This document shows positions 45,332 through 53,976 of a stretch of DNA of 64,000 bases, in pieces. The position numbers and the translations under genes were made by a program. Positions within the stretch are counted from its first letter, which is position 1, and every line of letters begins with the position of its first letter. The DNA is from Flammeovirga sp. EKP202. GTDB lineage: Bacteria; Bacteroidota; Bacteroidia; Cytophagales; Flammeovirgaceae. The notes beneath the pieces were generated by a model. That model made no database searches. It was given only the letters and a program-made list of their open reading frames with translations, and was not told the DNA's origin. The stretch spans positions 1-64,000 of the forward strand of contig NZ_JACVVP010000010.1 of NCBI RefSeq assembly GCF_014534745.1, given 5' to 3'.

Positions 45332-45925
45332 TTAAATAGATGAAGCTTCTTTCTCCATATTCTTTTTACCAAAAAGCTCTTTTACGATGACATGAGGATA
45401 AACTGTATGTCTTTTACCTTCATAATCTTCTGTATCAAAAAAGGATATTTTTCCATTTAGCCTTTGTTTGATTGGTTTTGGTTTTCCGCTTTTAAAAGAC
45501 AAAACATCTCCTTTTGAGTTAATACTTAGGAAAGGAAGTTTTGGTATTGGTAAATAAAGTCGGTTACTTTTAACGTACTTTTCTGGAGCATAATTAAACT
45601 CCTGTTTTCCTTTTAGAGGAACCCATTTAAGATTTTCTACGCTATTGTCATAGATATCTCTATTTACATGCCAGACTTTTTTTCCTTTTGAATTAAAAAC
45701 TGGTAAAAATGTTCTTCCTACAAGTGTATGTAAATAGGCAGTACTTTTAATTTTCTTTCCCTCTTTTTCTTTTTTTAAGGTAACCTTAAGTTTTTCTGTC
45801 ACATTACATTTATAAGCTTTCAAAAAATTAAAATTACCTTCCTCATAGTCTTGTTTTAATAAGACAAGGCCGTCCATGTTAATCATGTAATCGGGGAAAC
45901 CGGGTATTTCTTCAAATCTTCTCAA
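45332..45925 (-). CDS. NUMOD4/HNH-like protein, possibly degenerate
   Basis: A 197-residue cytoplasmic protein. Residues 3-20 (RFEEIPGFPDYMINMDGLV) match the NUMOD4 motif of homing endonucleases. The stretch LHTLVGRTFLPVFNS...KVWHVNRDIYDNSVENLKWVP resembles an HNH_3 nuclease core, but some metal-binding positions look altered (VWHVNRD where NH-D-G patterns are usual). A second NUMOD4-like segment follows (LPFLSINSKGDVLSF...PHVIVKELFG). It may be a domesticated, inactive homing endonuclease or a regulatory DNA-binding protein. It is divergent from the gene at 46233. No intron or insertion site is visible around it. Confidence 0.72.
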   Translation of the reverse strand: MRRFEEIPGFPDYMINMDGLVLLKQDYEEGNFNFLKAYKCNVTEKLKVTLKKEKEGKKIKSTAYLHTLVGRTFLPVFNSKGKKVWHVNRDIYDNSVENLKWVPLKGKQEFNYAPEKYVKSNRLYLPIPKLPFLSINSKGDVLSFKSGKPKPIKQRLNGKISFFDTEDYEGKRHTVYPHVIVKELFGKKNMEKEASSI

Positions 45926-46232
45926 GGTGAATGCTAGTTAAGTCTATAATTAATATTGTTTGCTAGATTTAATAATGGATATTTGTATCATATCTATATT
46001 CAGACTTGCAAAAACAACAACAAATCAATTTTTAGCAGATATGTGATATGTTTTTGTATTGATAAATGAGTCCTAATTCACATATCCTACTTCCAAATAT
46101 AAAAGTCGTGTGCTCTTATACAAACATGGTTAACTTATATTAAAACAAAAATTATCTTATTAATTTTAAATATTAAAACAAATTAACATCAAAGTGAATG
46201 TTAATTCATGATACTAATCTATAACAACAATA
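45926..46232. other. Divergent intergenic region, 307 bp
   Basis: The region separates the NUMOD4-type gene and the gene at 46233 and should hold both promoters. The only structure I see is a perfect 9-bp inverted repeat, gatatgtga (46038-46046) and tcacatatc (46078-46086), 31 bp apart. No recognisable gene or RNA is present. Confidence 0.5.
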
Positions 46233-46736
46233 ATGAAGAGATTATTTAGCTCTAAAGAAGACCGTGATCAATTTGTTGAAACTATAATTAAAGAAGATAA
46301 ACAGGATTGGCTTTATAATGAAATCAAGAAACAAGACAATCCGTACGGAAATCAATTAGCATGGGCTTTGTCTGCTCTTTGTGATTTGAATGGAGAATGG
46401 TTAGAAAAACATAGAGATGATATTGTTGATTGGTTGCCAAATTTCAAAACACAAGGAATTAAGCGTTCCATTTTACGGTCTGTTGTTCCTTTATCACTAT
46501 CTACCGAAAAAGAAGGGGAGTGGGTTGATTATTTATTTGAGGCAATCCAAAGTATGGAGACTGATATTGCCGTGAAAGTACATGCTATAGAAATTTTAGC
46601 GAAGTATGTAATGCAGTATCCTGAACTAGCCAATGAATTATACTTAATTCTTGAAGATGGAATGCCTTATTATGGCCCAGCGTTAAAATCTCGAAGTAAA
46701 AAAGTAATGCAAAAACTATCAAAAATAATGATATGA
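46233..46736 (+). CDS. Alpha-helical HEAT-like protein, unknown
   Basis: A 167-residue soluble protein with no signal peptide. It is nearly all alpha-helical, with amphipathic helices in pairs (for example WLYNEIKKQDNPYGNQLAWALSALCDL and DIAVKVHAIEILAKYVMQYPELANELYLIL) that look like HEAT-type repeats. No catalytic residues stand out. Similar short helical proteins in Bacteroidota have been labelled with unrelated names such as adenylosuccinate lyase; I see no support for that here. It may be a scaffold. It is separated from the acyltransferase gene by 133 bp. Confidence 0.7.
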   Translation: MKRLFSSKEDRDQFVETIIKEDKQDWLYNEIKKQDNPYGNQLAWALSALCDLNGEWLEKHRDDIVDWLPNFKTQGIKRSILRSVVPLSLSTEKEGEWVDYLFEAIQSMETDIAVKVHAIEILAKYVMQYPELANELYLILEDGMPYYGPALKSRSKKVMQKLSKIMI

Positions 46737-46869
46737 TAAAGGTAAGTCCTTGAAATGGTTTTTATTTTTTACAGAAACTATTGTAAAATAATAGTGTATT
46801 ATCAGTGTTATAGGATATGTTATTTTTTTAGAAGCTATCTTAATTTTACCAAAAGCTAAAGATATTAAA

Positions 46870-47949
46870 ATGAGTCAACCCAAAATATTACCCAACCTAC
46901 AGCCCTTAAGAGGTTTTCTAGCATTATGCGTAGTCATTTTTCACATTCCTGAAATATCAAAAACAGTAAATATTGTTTCATTTTCAGATTGGCCTATTTT
47001 TCATAAGGGAGAGGAAGCAGTTTGGGTATTTTTTACATTAAGTGGTTTTCTAATAATAGGGCAATTATACAAAGAATTGATAAACGGAAATGTCGCTATC
47101 AAGAAATTCTATGTAAGAAGAATGCTTAGGATCTACCCAGTATATTATGTCGTACTTCTTTTTGGATTTACATATTATAGTTTGATACTTCCTTTCTTTG
47201 ATATTGAATACCCTATTGAATATTCAATTATTGAAGGTTTAGCATGGTGTATAGGTTTTTTACCCAATGTATTTAAGGTTTTATATGCTCCTGGAGCCAT
47301 ATTGTTAGTATTATGGTCAATAGGGATTGAAGAACAGTTTTATTTGATGGTTGCTCCATTGGCCAAAATTTCAAAACCTAAACCTTTTATCATCGGGTTG
47401 ATTATTTTTACAATTGTAAGTTTTATTCTATTTTTTTTACCAGGTTTTGACTTCTTACGTAAATATCATTTTATCTATTTTTATATGTCTTTCGGGGGAC
47501 TTTTATCCGTATTGCATTACGAAGGAAAAGTGAATTATTTAATCATTAAAAACGATATCCTTCGTATTCTGTATTACTTTATGTTTTTTGCTTACTTCTT
47601 TACCGATGCTTTTGTGTTTAGCGAAGATGTCTTAATTCACCTTTTTAGTTTCCCATTCTTTGGTATCTTCATTTTGAATATTTCAAATGAAAAGCTTTTT
47701 ATTGTAGATAATAAGGTGTTAAACTATTTAGGAACGATATCATATGGTGTTTATATGTATCATATGATTGCTATTAATTTTGTTTTATTTCTAATTATGA
47801 AGCTTGAGAATTATCTAAATCTTAGTGATTTTTCATTAATTCTATTCATCAATATTACTTGTATTATTTTAACTGTTATTATTTCGCATATTTCATTTTA
47901 TCATTTTGAAAAACCATTTTTAAGATTAAAGAAGAAGTTTAATGCCTAA
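46870..47949 (+). CDS. Membrane O-acyltransferase (acyltransferase 3 family)
   Basis: A 359-residue membrane protein with about ten hydrophobic helices. The start LQPLRGFLALCVVIFHI holds the conserved Arg and the active-site His of acyltransferase-3 proteins. It is followed by GEEAVWVFFTLSGFLI, YVRRMLRIYPVYYV, SIGIEEQFYLMV and a C-terminal HFEKPFLRLKKK, all typical of the family. These enzymes acetylate or succinylate sugars at the inner membrane. It lies 226 bp before the polysaccharide cluster on the same strand and may decorate that polymer. Confidence 0.9.
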   Translation: MSQPKILPNLQPLRGFLALCVVIFHIPEISKTVNIVSFSDWPIFHKGEEAVWVFFTLSGFLIIGQLYKELINGNVAIKKFYVRRMLRIYPVYYVVLLFGFTYYSLILPFFDIEYPIEYSIIEGLAWCIGFLPNVFKVLYAPGAILLVLWSIGIEEQFYLMVAPLAKISKPKPFIIGLIIFTIVSFILFFLPGFDFLRKYHFIYFYMSFGGLLSVLHYEGKVNYLIIKNDILRILYYFMFFAYFFTDAFVFSEDVLIHLFSFPFFGIFILNISNEKLFIVDNKVLNYLGTISYGVYMYHMIAINFVLFLIMKLENYLNLSDFSLILFINITCIILTVIISHISFYHFEKPFLRLKKKFNA

Positions 47950-48175
47950 AATTCTGAAAGTGTATTTTTGTGAATTTATAAAAATAGGATATTTCTAATA
48001 ATATATATTCTCATAAAACTGAAATAGGGTATAGAATATTGATTAAATCAAAAGTTTAGTAAATTATTAATGTACTTATACTACATTGTTTATACTATTG
48101 TGCTTTTCTACTAGAACCTTTAAATCCCAATAGTAACTAAACATAATAAAATCTAAACTCTTGAATCTCGACTTA

Positions 48176-48832
48176 ATGAATATAAAAAAGATCACCATAT
48201 CATTATTCATTTTTACGCTATATTCTATTCAAACTTACGCCCAGTTTGAAACTAATATTAATTATAAATTACTCGATTCACTCAAAGAATTAAGATACGA
48301 TGTGGCGTATTCATTAAAGATTCAACAAGAAGATATTTTTGCAGCGACAGAGGCTTTACACTCTACTCAAAAAAGTTGGCTATCTTCCTTTACAATTGGT
48401 ATAAGTAGTTTTAGGTACTCCTCTGATGGAACAGTTACTCAAGTTTCAGCTTTCTCTGATATTGGTGTCACGCTTTCACTTGATTTGTACTCTTTCACCT
48501 CTTTGAACAATAGAATAAAAATTGCAAGACATGAATTAAGGAAAAAAGAATTACAATATTTTAGTCAACAAAAAGCTTTAGAAAGAGAGTTATTAGGGGT
48601 GTATTCTGCCTATTTATTAGCTGTAGAAAAACTAAAGTTATTGACTAGTCAAGAATCAAATCAAATAGAAATATTAAATATAGTCAAAGAAAAATTTTTA
48701 CGAGGTGAGGCAAAAATTGATGATTATCTCGCAATAGAAGAACTTTTAGAAAAAACTCGAATTGCCAAAATTGAAGCTGAAGTGGCCTCACAAATGGCTT
48801 ATAAGGAATTACAAATACTAACCACTGATTAA
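48176..48832 (+). CDS. Half-length TolC-like outer-membrane protein
   Basis: The start is placed at the ATG at 48176 (MNIKKITISLFIFTLYSIQTYAQ signal peptide); a TTG 15 bases upstream is less likely. The 218-residue protein has one copy of the TolC-type layout: a short barrel segment (WLSSFTIGISSFRYSSDG, IGVTLSLDLYSF) between two long helices (RIKIARHELRKKELQYFSQQ, and ALERELLGVYSAYLLAVEKLKLLTSQ). A full OEP protein has two such halves, so this is about half the usual length of 400 or more. No frameshift to a second half is visible downstream. It is translationally close (13 bp) to the chain-length gene and presumably forms the export pore with it. Confidence 0.78.
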   Translation: MNIKKITISLFIFTLYSIQTYAQFETNINYKLLDSLKELRYDVAYSLKIQQEDIFAATEALHSTQKSWLSSFTIGISSFRYSSDGTVTQVSAFSDIGVTLSLDLYSFTSLNNRIKIARHELRKKELQYFSQQKALERELLGVYSAYLLAVEKLKLLTSQESNQIEILNIVKEKFLRGEAKIDDYLAIEELLEKTRIAKIEAEVASQMAYKELQILTTD

Positions 48833-48845
48833 GTAACTATATTAA

Positions 48846-51014
48846 GTGCAAACTATATATTACATATTATTTGAAGTCTTAAAACGATGGTATTTATGGA
48901 CAATTCCTCCGGCAATAGCAGCAGTATTCGTTTACACAAAAACGGCAGATTTTAAGAGCTTTGAATCCAAATCCAAACTTCAGTTTGAGCTAACAAGCGA
49001 TGAAAACTTAACTTTAAATAGTAAATCGATAAAACTATTTGAGTATGGGTTTTTATTTAGTGATGTGATCGAGGTAGCTCGTTTACAACATGTTACTCAA
49101 CGTATTCAATTGCGAATTCTAAAAGATGGGGTTGGTGACAAAAGATACTTCGATTTTGAAGTAGATGAAAATCTTTATGGCCCAACTGAAATTATTAATA
49201 GAATAGACTTCTTAATTGAGAAAAATAAACTATTAGATATGCAACGTCCCATTGACGTTGTGATATTACAACTCTTGGAGAAAAATGGAATAACTCCTGC
49301 CGCTGTCGAATCTAAGATTAAAATTTCAAGAATTGGTTCCAGTAAATATATGACAATTACTGCTGAAGATAAATTAGCTAAAGTGGCTTACTTTTATGTA
49401 AAAGTCATGGCCGAAGAATGGACCCAAGAATATAAAAATGAAATTGGACACCAACTTACAGGAAAGAGAATTATCATTGAGGAAACGACGAACAAATCGA
49501 AAGAAGAATTAGATTACTTGCTTGATTCGTTAAGAAACTTCCAAGAACGTTTTAATGTTTTCAATGTAGAGGCTTCATCAGATGCTGTTAATGAGAGAAT
49601 TTTAGAGTTGCAAAAAATGCTTGGGACATTGACTAAAAACCATGCAGCAAGAAGAAGGGCAATTGATTACATTAAGCATCAGTTAGAAGTGAAAACAGAT
49701 TATGGTTATGCTAACCAAAATCAGGATTTGCATGAGCAAATAATTCATTTGAAAGATTCTTTACAAAAACTGAAATTAAGTAGAGAGTTTGATCAGTTTA
49801 AGGCGGATCAATTACCTTTTGACCATAAGGCAAATTTGGAGAATGAAATTTCGCACCTTGAAAGTCGTCTACAATCATCATTAAATGAGACGATTATCAA
49901 TACAACTTATGATCCATCGGCAACCAAACAAAGTATTGTTTCTGATTTAGTTGTACTAGAAATTGAATACGAAAAAGAGGAAGCGATGATTCCAGTCGTC
50001 CGTTCACAACTTTGGGAAGTAAAAAGTGAAGGGAAAAGGTTAGTCGGGATTATTTCGCATGTAGATAATTTGAAACATAAAATCAATACAAAGGAAAAGC
50101 ATTACCTCAAACTCTTGGATAAACTCAATGTAGCATTGGTGTTGGAGAAAGATGCGGGTAAAGATCTATTTGTCATAGAAGAGGCCAATTTCCCACTCAA
50201 ACCCAAGAGTTCAAAGAGAATGCTTTTGGTGATTGGTACTTTTATGGGAGGATTATTATTAATTATTGTCACTATTGTTGCCACTTTAGCATTGGATAAA
50301 AATCTTCATAAACCTTTCCAATTTGAGCATGAAACAGTAATTAGTACAGTCGCTTTAGTATCAGGACGAAGGCACAAGGTCAATAAGGTCATTCAGAAAA
50401 TTCCAAAGTTGAACCAGTTTATTTATAAAAGATGTCAGAAAAAAAATAAGGTATTAGATGCACTTGAACGAGATGTGATTAAATCCATCAGAAAACAAGT
50501 TTTGGAAATTGACACGAAGGAGTCAGGCATTATATTATTTAACTATGTCAGAAGTAATAAAATGCAATATCATACAGTAAAGAAGCTGTATGATTTTTTG
50601 CGTGTATTGGGGGTTGAAACTTTGATCCTTTATGCAAATTGGGATTTACCTGAGGTTGACTTTGAAGATGCACCCATCATTGGTAATAGTTATGCAGACG
50701 TAGAGACTGCTACAGCTTCTGGCATGATAGACTTATCGAAGTATGCAGCATCTCCTTATGATTATGCATTACCAAGTAAGTGGTTCAAAATGTTGAAGAG
50801 ATTAAAAGAGCAATATAAATATATTTTCATTTTACCTCCTCCAATCTATCAATCATTGGAGTGGAAGGAATGGATGGATTTGTCATCAGACCTTTACTAC
50901 ATGTATGAATTGCATTTTCCATTCAATGAAGATGATGCTAAAAATCAAAATGAGATGTATGAATCGCACCTCAATATTTTAGGTACTATAATTACGGAAG
51001 ACGATGAATATTAA
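48846..51014 (+). CDS. Polysaccharide chain-length protein with degenerate kinase-like domain
   Basis: The start is taken as the GTG at 48846, the only start codon near the beginning of the conserved region. The 722-residue protein has transmembrane helices at about 16-34 and 461-484. Between them lies a Wzz/GNVR-type periplasmic part with long coiled-coils (about 210-430). The C-terminal cytoplasmic segment (about 535-722) has the layout of a bacterial tyrosine kinase, with a regular start (ERDVIKSIRKQVLEID), a beta strand (GIILFNYV) at the Walker A position and an ILYANWD strand. The Walker A loop reads R-S-N-K-M-Q-Y instead of G-x-x-G-K-S/T, and no tyrosine cluster closes the protein. It is therefore likely a pseudokinase. 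It controls chain length and export. Confidence 0.82.
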   Translation: MQTIYYILFEVLKRWYLWTIPPAIAAVFVYTKTADFKSFESKSKLQFELTSDENLTLNSKSIKLFEYGFLFSDVIEVARLQHVTQRIQLRILKDGVGDKRYFDFEVDENLYGPTEIINRIDFLIEKNKLLDMQRPIDVVILQLLEKNGITPAAVESKIKISRIGSSKYMTITAEDKLAKVAYFYVKVMAEEWTQEYKNEIGHQLTGKRIIIEETTNKSKEELDYLLDSLRNFQERFNVFNVEASSDAVNERILELQKMLGTLTKNHAARRRAIDYIKHQLEVKTDYGYANQNQDLHEQIIHLKDSLQKLKLSREFDQFKADQLPFDHKANLENEISHLESRLQSSLNETIINTTYDPSATKQSIVSDLVVLEIEYEKEEAMIPVVRSQLWEVKSEGKRLVGIISHVDNLKHKINTKEKHYLKLLDKLNVALVLEKDAGKDLFVIEEANFPLKPKSSKRMLLVIGTFMGGLLLIIVTIVATLALDKNLHKPFQFEHETVISTVALVSGRRHKVNKVIQKIPKLNQFIYKRCQKKNKVLDALERDVIKSIRKQVLEIDTKESGIILFNYVRSNKMQYHTVKKLYDFLRVLGVETLILYANWDLPEVDFEDAPIIGNSYADVETATASGMIDLSKYAASPYDYALPSKWFKMLKRLKEQYKYIFILPPPIYQSLEWKEWMDLSSDLYYMYELHFPFNEDDAKNQNEMYESHLNILGTIITEDDEY

Positions 51015-52227
51015 TTACCTTGACTTAGCCCATACTGTTTTTCAGTTCATAAGTTTCTATTTCTTATGCTACAGTTTTTACTGGATGATGACCCTTTTTA
51101 TTGGATCCTTTTACAAGGAACCAGAAACGAGCTCTTTTCCTATGAAAGATAGGTGGTTGGTTGTACTTCCCGCTTACGCACCTAATTCTACTTTTTTTGA
51201 AGTTTTAAAAAGTATAAGGGATCATCAGCCTCCGAATTTTGTAGAGATGAAAACATACGTTTTATTTCAAAACACCAATGCAAAATTTATAGATCAATGC
51301 TATAAAAAGATGGATTTCCTTTGTAATCATAAAAGCTTTCATAATCAGGAAGGAAACTCTTATGTACATGCACTGAAATTTATATGCCATCAAATTACAT
51401 CAGATAATCATTTAAAGCTTTTTGATCCAACACATATTATTTTATTGGACAAGGATAATATTATTGCTCCTGATTTTTTCTACAAAATGTATGCTTTAAG
51501 AGGAAATGGTTATGATCTTATCCAAGGAAAAAGATTACCATTATCACACGTCAATGGAGTAACATCTTATGATCAAATATCGGAATCTCTGAATGATATG
51601 ATGATGCGCCAATACAGAGTGAAAATGGGATGGTTACCTGAGTTGAGTGGAAGTGGCTTCTTGGTTGATAAAAGATTATTTGTAAAAGGGATTAATAAGC
51701 TAGATGAAAATAATCCTGGAATGGATAAAAATTTATTGATCAATTGGTTGTTGAATTTCAATGATATAAAGGCATGTTTTTCTAACTCAACTTTAGTTTA
51801 TGAGGAAAAAACGGATGACATCAAGGTATTGGGAGCACAACGAACAAGATGGTTTGCAGAACAATATCAAACATTAGCAGCTTATTTTACCCCTCTAGTT
51901 GTAAAAGGAATCACATCATTTAGATTCGAAATATTAGATTACGTTTTTGCATTATCACGCCCACCAAGAAGCATACACCTTTTGGTAGTTCCTACTTTAT
52001 TGACACTTGAATTAGCATTATTTCAAACATCAATTTTCAATTTATTGTCTTTACTATTTCTTGTTTTTGGCTTGATACTTTTTCTAACCAATCAAAGACT
52101 TTGGGGTGCAGCTTTCCAAGTTTTGAAAATGTTCCCGTCTTTAATTCTTAGCAATTTGAAAAGTATTCTAAAAATTGGATCCCAAACCAAAGGAAATTTT
52201 ATTCATACTGAACGTGAAGAAAAATAA
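51004..52227 (+). CDS. Membrane glycosyltransferase family 2
   Basis: A 407-residue enzyme whose ATG overlaps the end of the preceding gene by 11 bp. One transmembrane helix (about 11-31) precedes the GT2 domain, with a DxD-like LLDKDN, ELSGSGFLVDK and the QRTRW motif (QxxRW), which marks processive or cellulose-synthase-like GT2 enzymes. Two C-terminal helices follow (about 323-365). It probably builds or elongates the repeat unit of the exopolysaccharide. The sugar is unknown. Confidence 0.88.
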   Translation: MNINYLDLAHTVFQFISFYFLCYSFYWMMTLFIGSFYKEPETSSFPMKDRWLVVLPAYAPNSTFFEVLKSIRDHQPPNFVEMKTYVLFQNTNAKFIDQCYKKMDFLCNHKSFHNQEGNSYVHALKFICHQITSDNHLKLFDPTHIILLDKDNIIAPDFFYKMYALRGNGYDLIQGKRLPLSHVNGVTSYDQISESLNDMMMRQYRVKMGWLPELSGSGFLVDKRLFVKGINKLDENNPGMDKNLLINWLLNFNDIKACFSNSTLVYEEKTDDIKVLGAQRTRWFAEQYQTLAAYFTPLVVKGITSFRFEILDYVFALSRPPRSIHLLVVPTLLTLELALFQTSIFNLLSLLFLVFGLILFLTNQRLWGAAFQVLKMFPSLILSNLKSILKIGSQTKGNFIHTEREEK

Positions 52228-52236
52228 GATGGAAAA

Positions 52237-53793
52237 ATGATGAGGGTAGCAAAGAGAGTTATAAAGAAAATGATAGGAGAGCGGTATAACACCAATTTTG
52301 GTGCTTTCTGCCTCATTACATTTGCATTTGCAATCGCTATATTGGTGATGAAAACCAATTGGGTAACAGGCATTGTACTGGCATTTGTGTGTGTGGCGAT
52401 TCCTATTTTCTTTTCTCTTTTTGTAAAGCTTGAGTTTGCAATTTATTTTTTTCTAACACTCTCAATTTTCATAGGTGTCCCTTTAAAAATTCCCACTTCA
52501 ATACCGATAGGTATCTCCTTTGACGGTTCTATTCTTTTTACCTTTTTTGGACATGTTTTTAGATGTTATGAAAGGAAGGATTATAAGTCTACTTTCAAGT
52601 TTTATCCAGTTTATTTTGTGTATGCTTGGATGGCTTATAACTTTTTGCAAGTAGGAAACCCATGGGCAGCATCAAGAGCCGCTTGGTTTTATACTATGCG
52701 CCCTTATGTTTTTTATCCTCTCATTTTTGTCTTAACCTATTATCAATTTAGAACTAAAGAACAGATCCTTAAAGTTTTACATTATTTCCTTGTCATCACT
52801 ACTATTTGTGCAGCATGGGGTTGTTATCAGTTTTTGTTCGGTTATCTAAATTTTGAAATGATGTGGGTTTTAGCCAATGATGCAAAACATTTAGTTTATA
52901 TTAATGGTCGTTGGAGATCATTTGGTACTACAGGTTCACCAGCCCATTTTGGTGTTTTGATGGGATTGATGTTCAATTTTTATGCGATTTTAATACCCGT
53001 CTATAAAAAGTTGTCACAAAAGATTTTTATGGTGATCGCTTTATTGATCATCTTCTTAGGTTTAGTTTGGTCAGGTACTCGTTCGGGTTTTGCCATCGTT
53101 CCTATAGGGTTTATTATCATTATTGGTCTTTGGGGAAATACGAAAATATATATTGTTGGTGCGATACTAGTGGCAATTATGACTTTTGTGATTGTCACTC
53201 CTTCCAACAATTACCATATTCAAAGAATACAATCTACTTTTAATGCAAGTGAAGACGAATCCTACAAGGAAAGAAAAAGAAATCAGGAACGAATCAAACC
53301 TTGGTTGGCGAAGCACCCTATTGGTGGTGGATTAGGAAGTACAGGGATTTGGGGTATGAAATTTTCTCCTGGTACTATGCTTTCGGGTTTTGCCCCTGAC
53401 TCAGGACATGTTAGGGTAATGGTAGAAACGGGGTATGTAGGATTGGTTATTTATCTTGCTTTTTATTTAGCAATGTTGCTGCCTGCTTTTTTTAAAGTCA
53501 AAGTATGGAGTTTGCAAGATCAAGATTATAAACTTTTAATTCTCACATTCTTTGCCTTCTATGGTGCTTTTATGGTTGTAGAACAGGCTCAAGATATCAA
53601 TGGGATTCTACCATTTAGTGTAGGATTATGGTTTTTCTCTGCTATCTTCTGCCGATTAATAAAATTAGCTTTAGAAGATGAATTAAGAAGGTGGGTTGAA
53701 TTAAATGATCAACGGAAAGAAGAGTTTGAAGAAAGGGAGAAACGCAAGTTTGCTAAAAGACAAAAATACTTGAAAAGACTATTAGAAGAGTAG
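52237..53793 (+). CDS. Wzy/O-antigen ligase-type polymerase
   Basis: A 518-residue membrane protein with about eleven transmembrane helices and a large periplasmic loop after the WSGTRSGFAIVP segment, the arrangement of the Wzy_C (O-antigen ligase/polymerase) family. The conserved Arg in GTRSG and the loop with PWLAKHPIGGGLGSTG (around 365) match the family. It polymerises or transfers the lipid-linked glycan in the periplasm. Adjacent start codons at 52237 and 52240 are possible. The C-terminus is a charged helix (QRKEEFEEREKRKFAKRQK). Confidence 0.88.
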   Translation: MMRVAKRVIKKMIGERYNTNFGAFCLITFAFAIAILVMKTNWVTGIVLAFVCVAIPIFFSLFVKLEFAIYFFLTLSIFIGVPLKIPTSIPIGISFDGSILFTFFGHVFRCYERKDYKSTFKFYPVYFVYAWMAYNFLQVGNPWAASRAAWFYTMRPYVFYPLIFVLTYYQFRTKEQILKVLHYFLVITTICAAWGCYQFLFGYLNFEMMWVLANDAKHLVYINGRWRSFGTTGSPAHFGVLMGLMFNFYAILIPVYKKLSQKIFMVIALLIIFLGLVWSGTRSGFAIVPIGFIIIIGLWGNTKIYIVGAILVAIMTFVIVTPSNNYHIQRIQSTFNASEDESYKERKRNQERIKPWLAKHPIGGGLGSTGIWGMKFSPGTMLSGFAPDSGHVRVMVETGYVGLVIYLAFYLAMLLPAFFKVKVWSLQDQDYKLLILTFFAFYGAFMVVEQAQDINGILPFSVGLWFFSAIFCRLIKLALEDELRRWVELNDQRKEEFEEREKRKFAKRQKYLKRLLEE

Positions 53794-53886
53794 TTGAAAG
53801 TTAAAATCATTTGATTTGAAATATATCCAAAAACGAAACTAAAATACACAAGTTCATTGCTGCTATAGAAATATTTTAAGATGATG

Positions 53887-53910
53887 CATAATTATAAAAA
53901 CGTAATTATG
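53887..53910. promoter_or_regulatory. Inverted repeat before the receiver-transferase gene
   Basis: cataatta and taattatg are perfectly complementary with an 8-base spacer. The repeat lies 67 bp before the ATG of the receiver/sugar-transferase gene, in the only sizeable gap (183 bp) inside the first part of the cluster. It could be an operator or an RNA stem. Confidence 0.4.
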
Positions 53911-53976
53911 GAATCAGAAGTTAATAGGAATTTTTCTTAACCATTCAATGTTCTTAGATAAACAATAATTATCACG

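Noticed and set aside
48833-48845. Frameshift that would restore a full TolC-like protein
   Set aside because: The following DNA encodes the chain-length protein, with no second OEP half in any frame.
53881-53940. 19-codon ATG frame before the receiver-transferase gene
   Set aside because: Too short, no ribosome-binding site, and it coincides with an inverted repeat.
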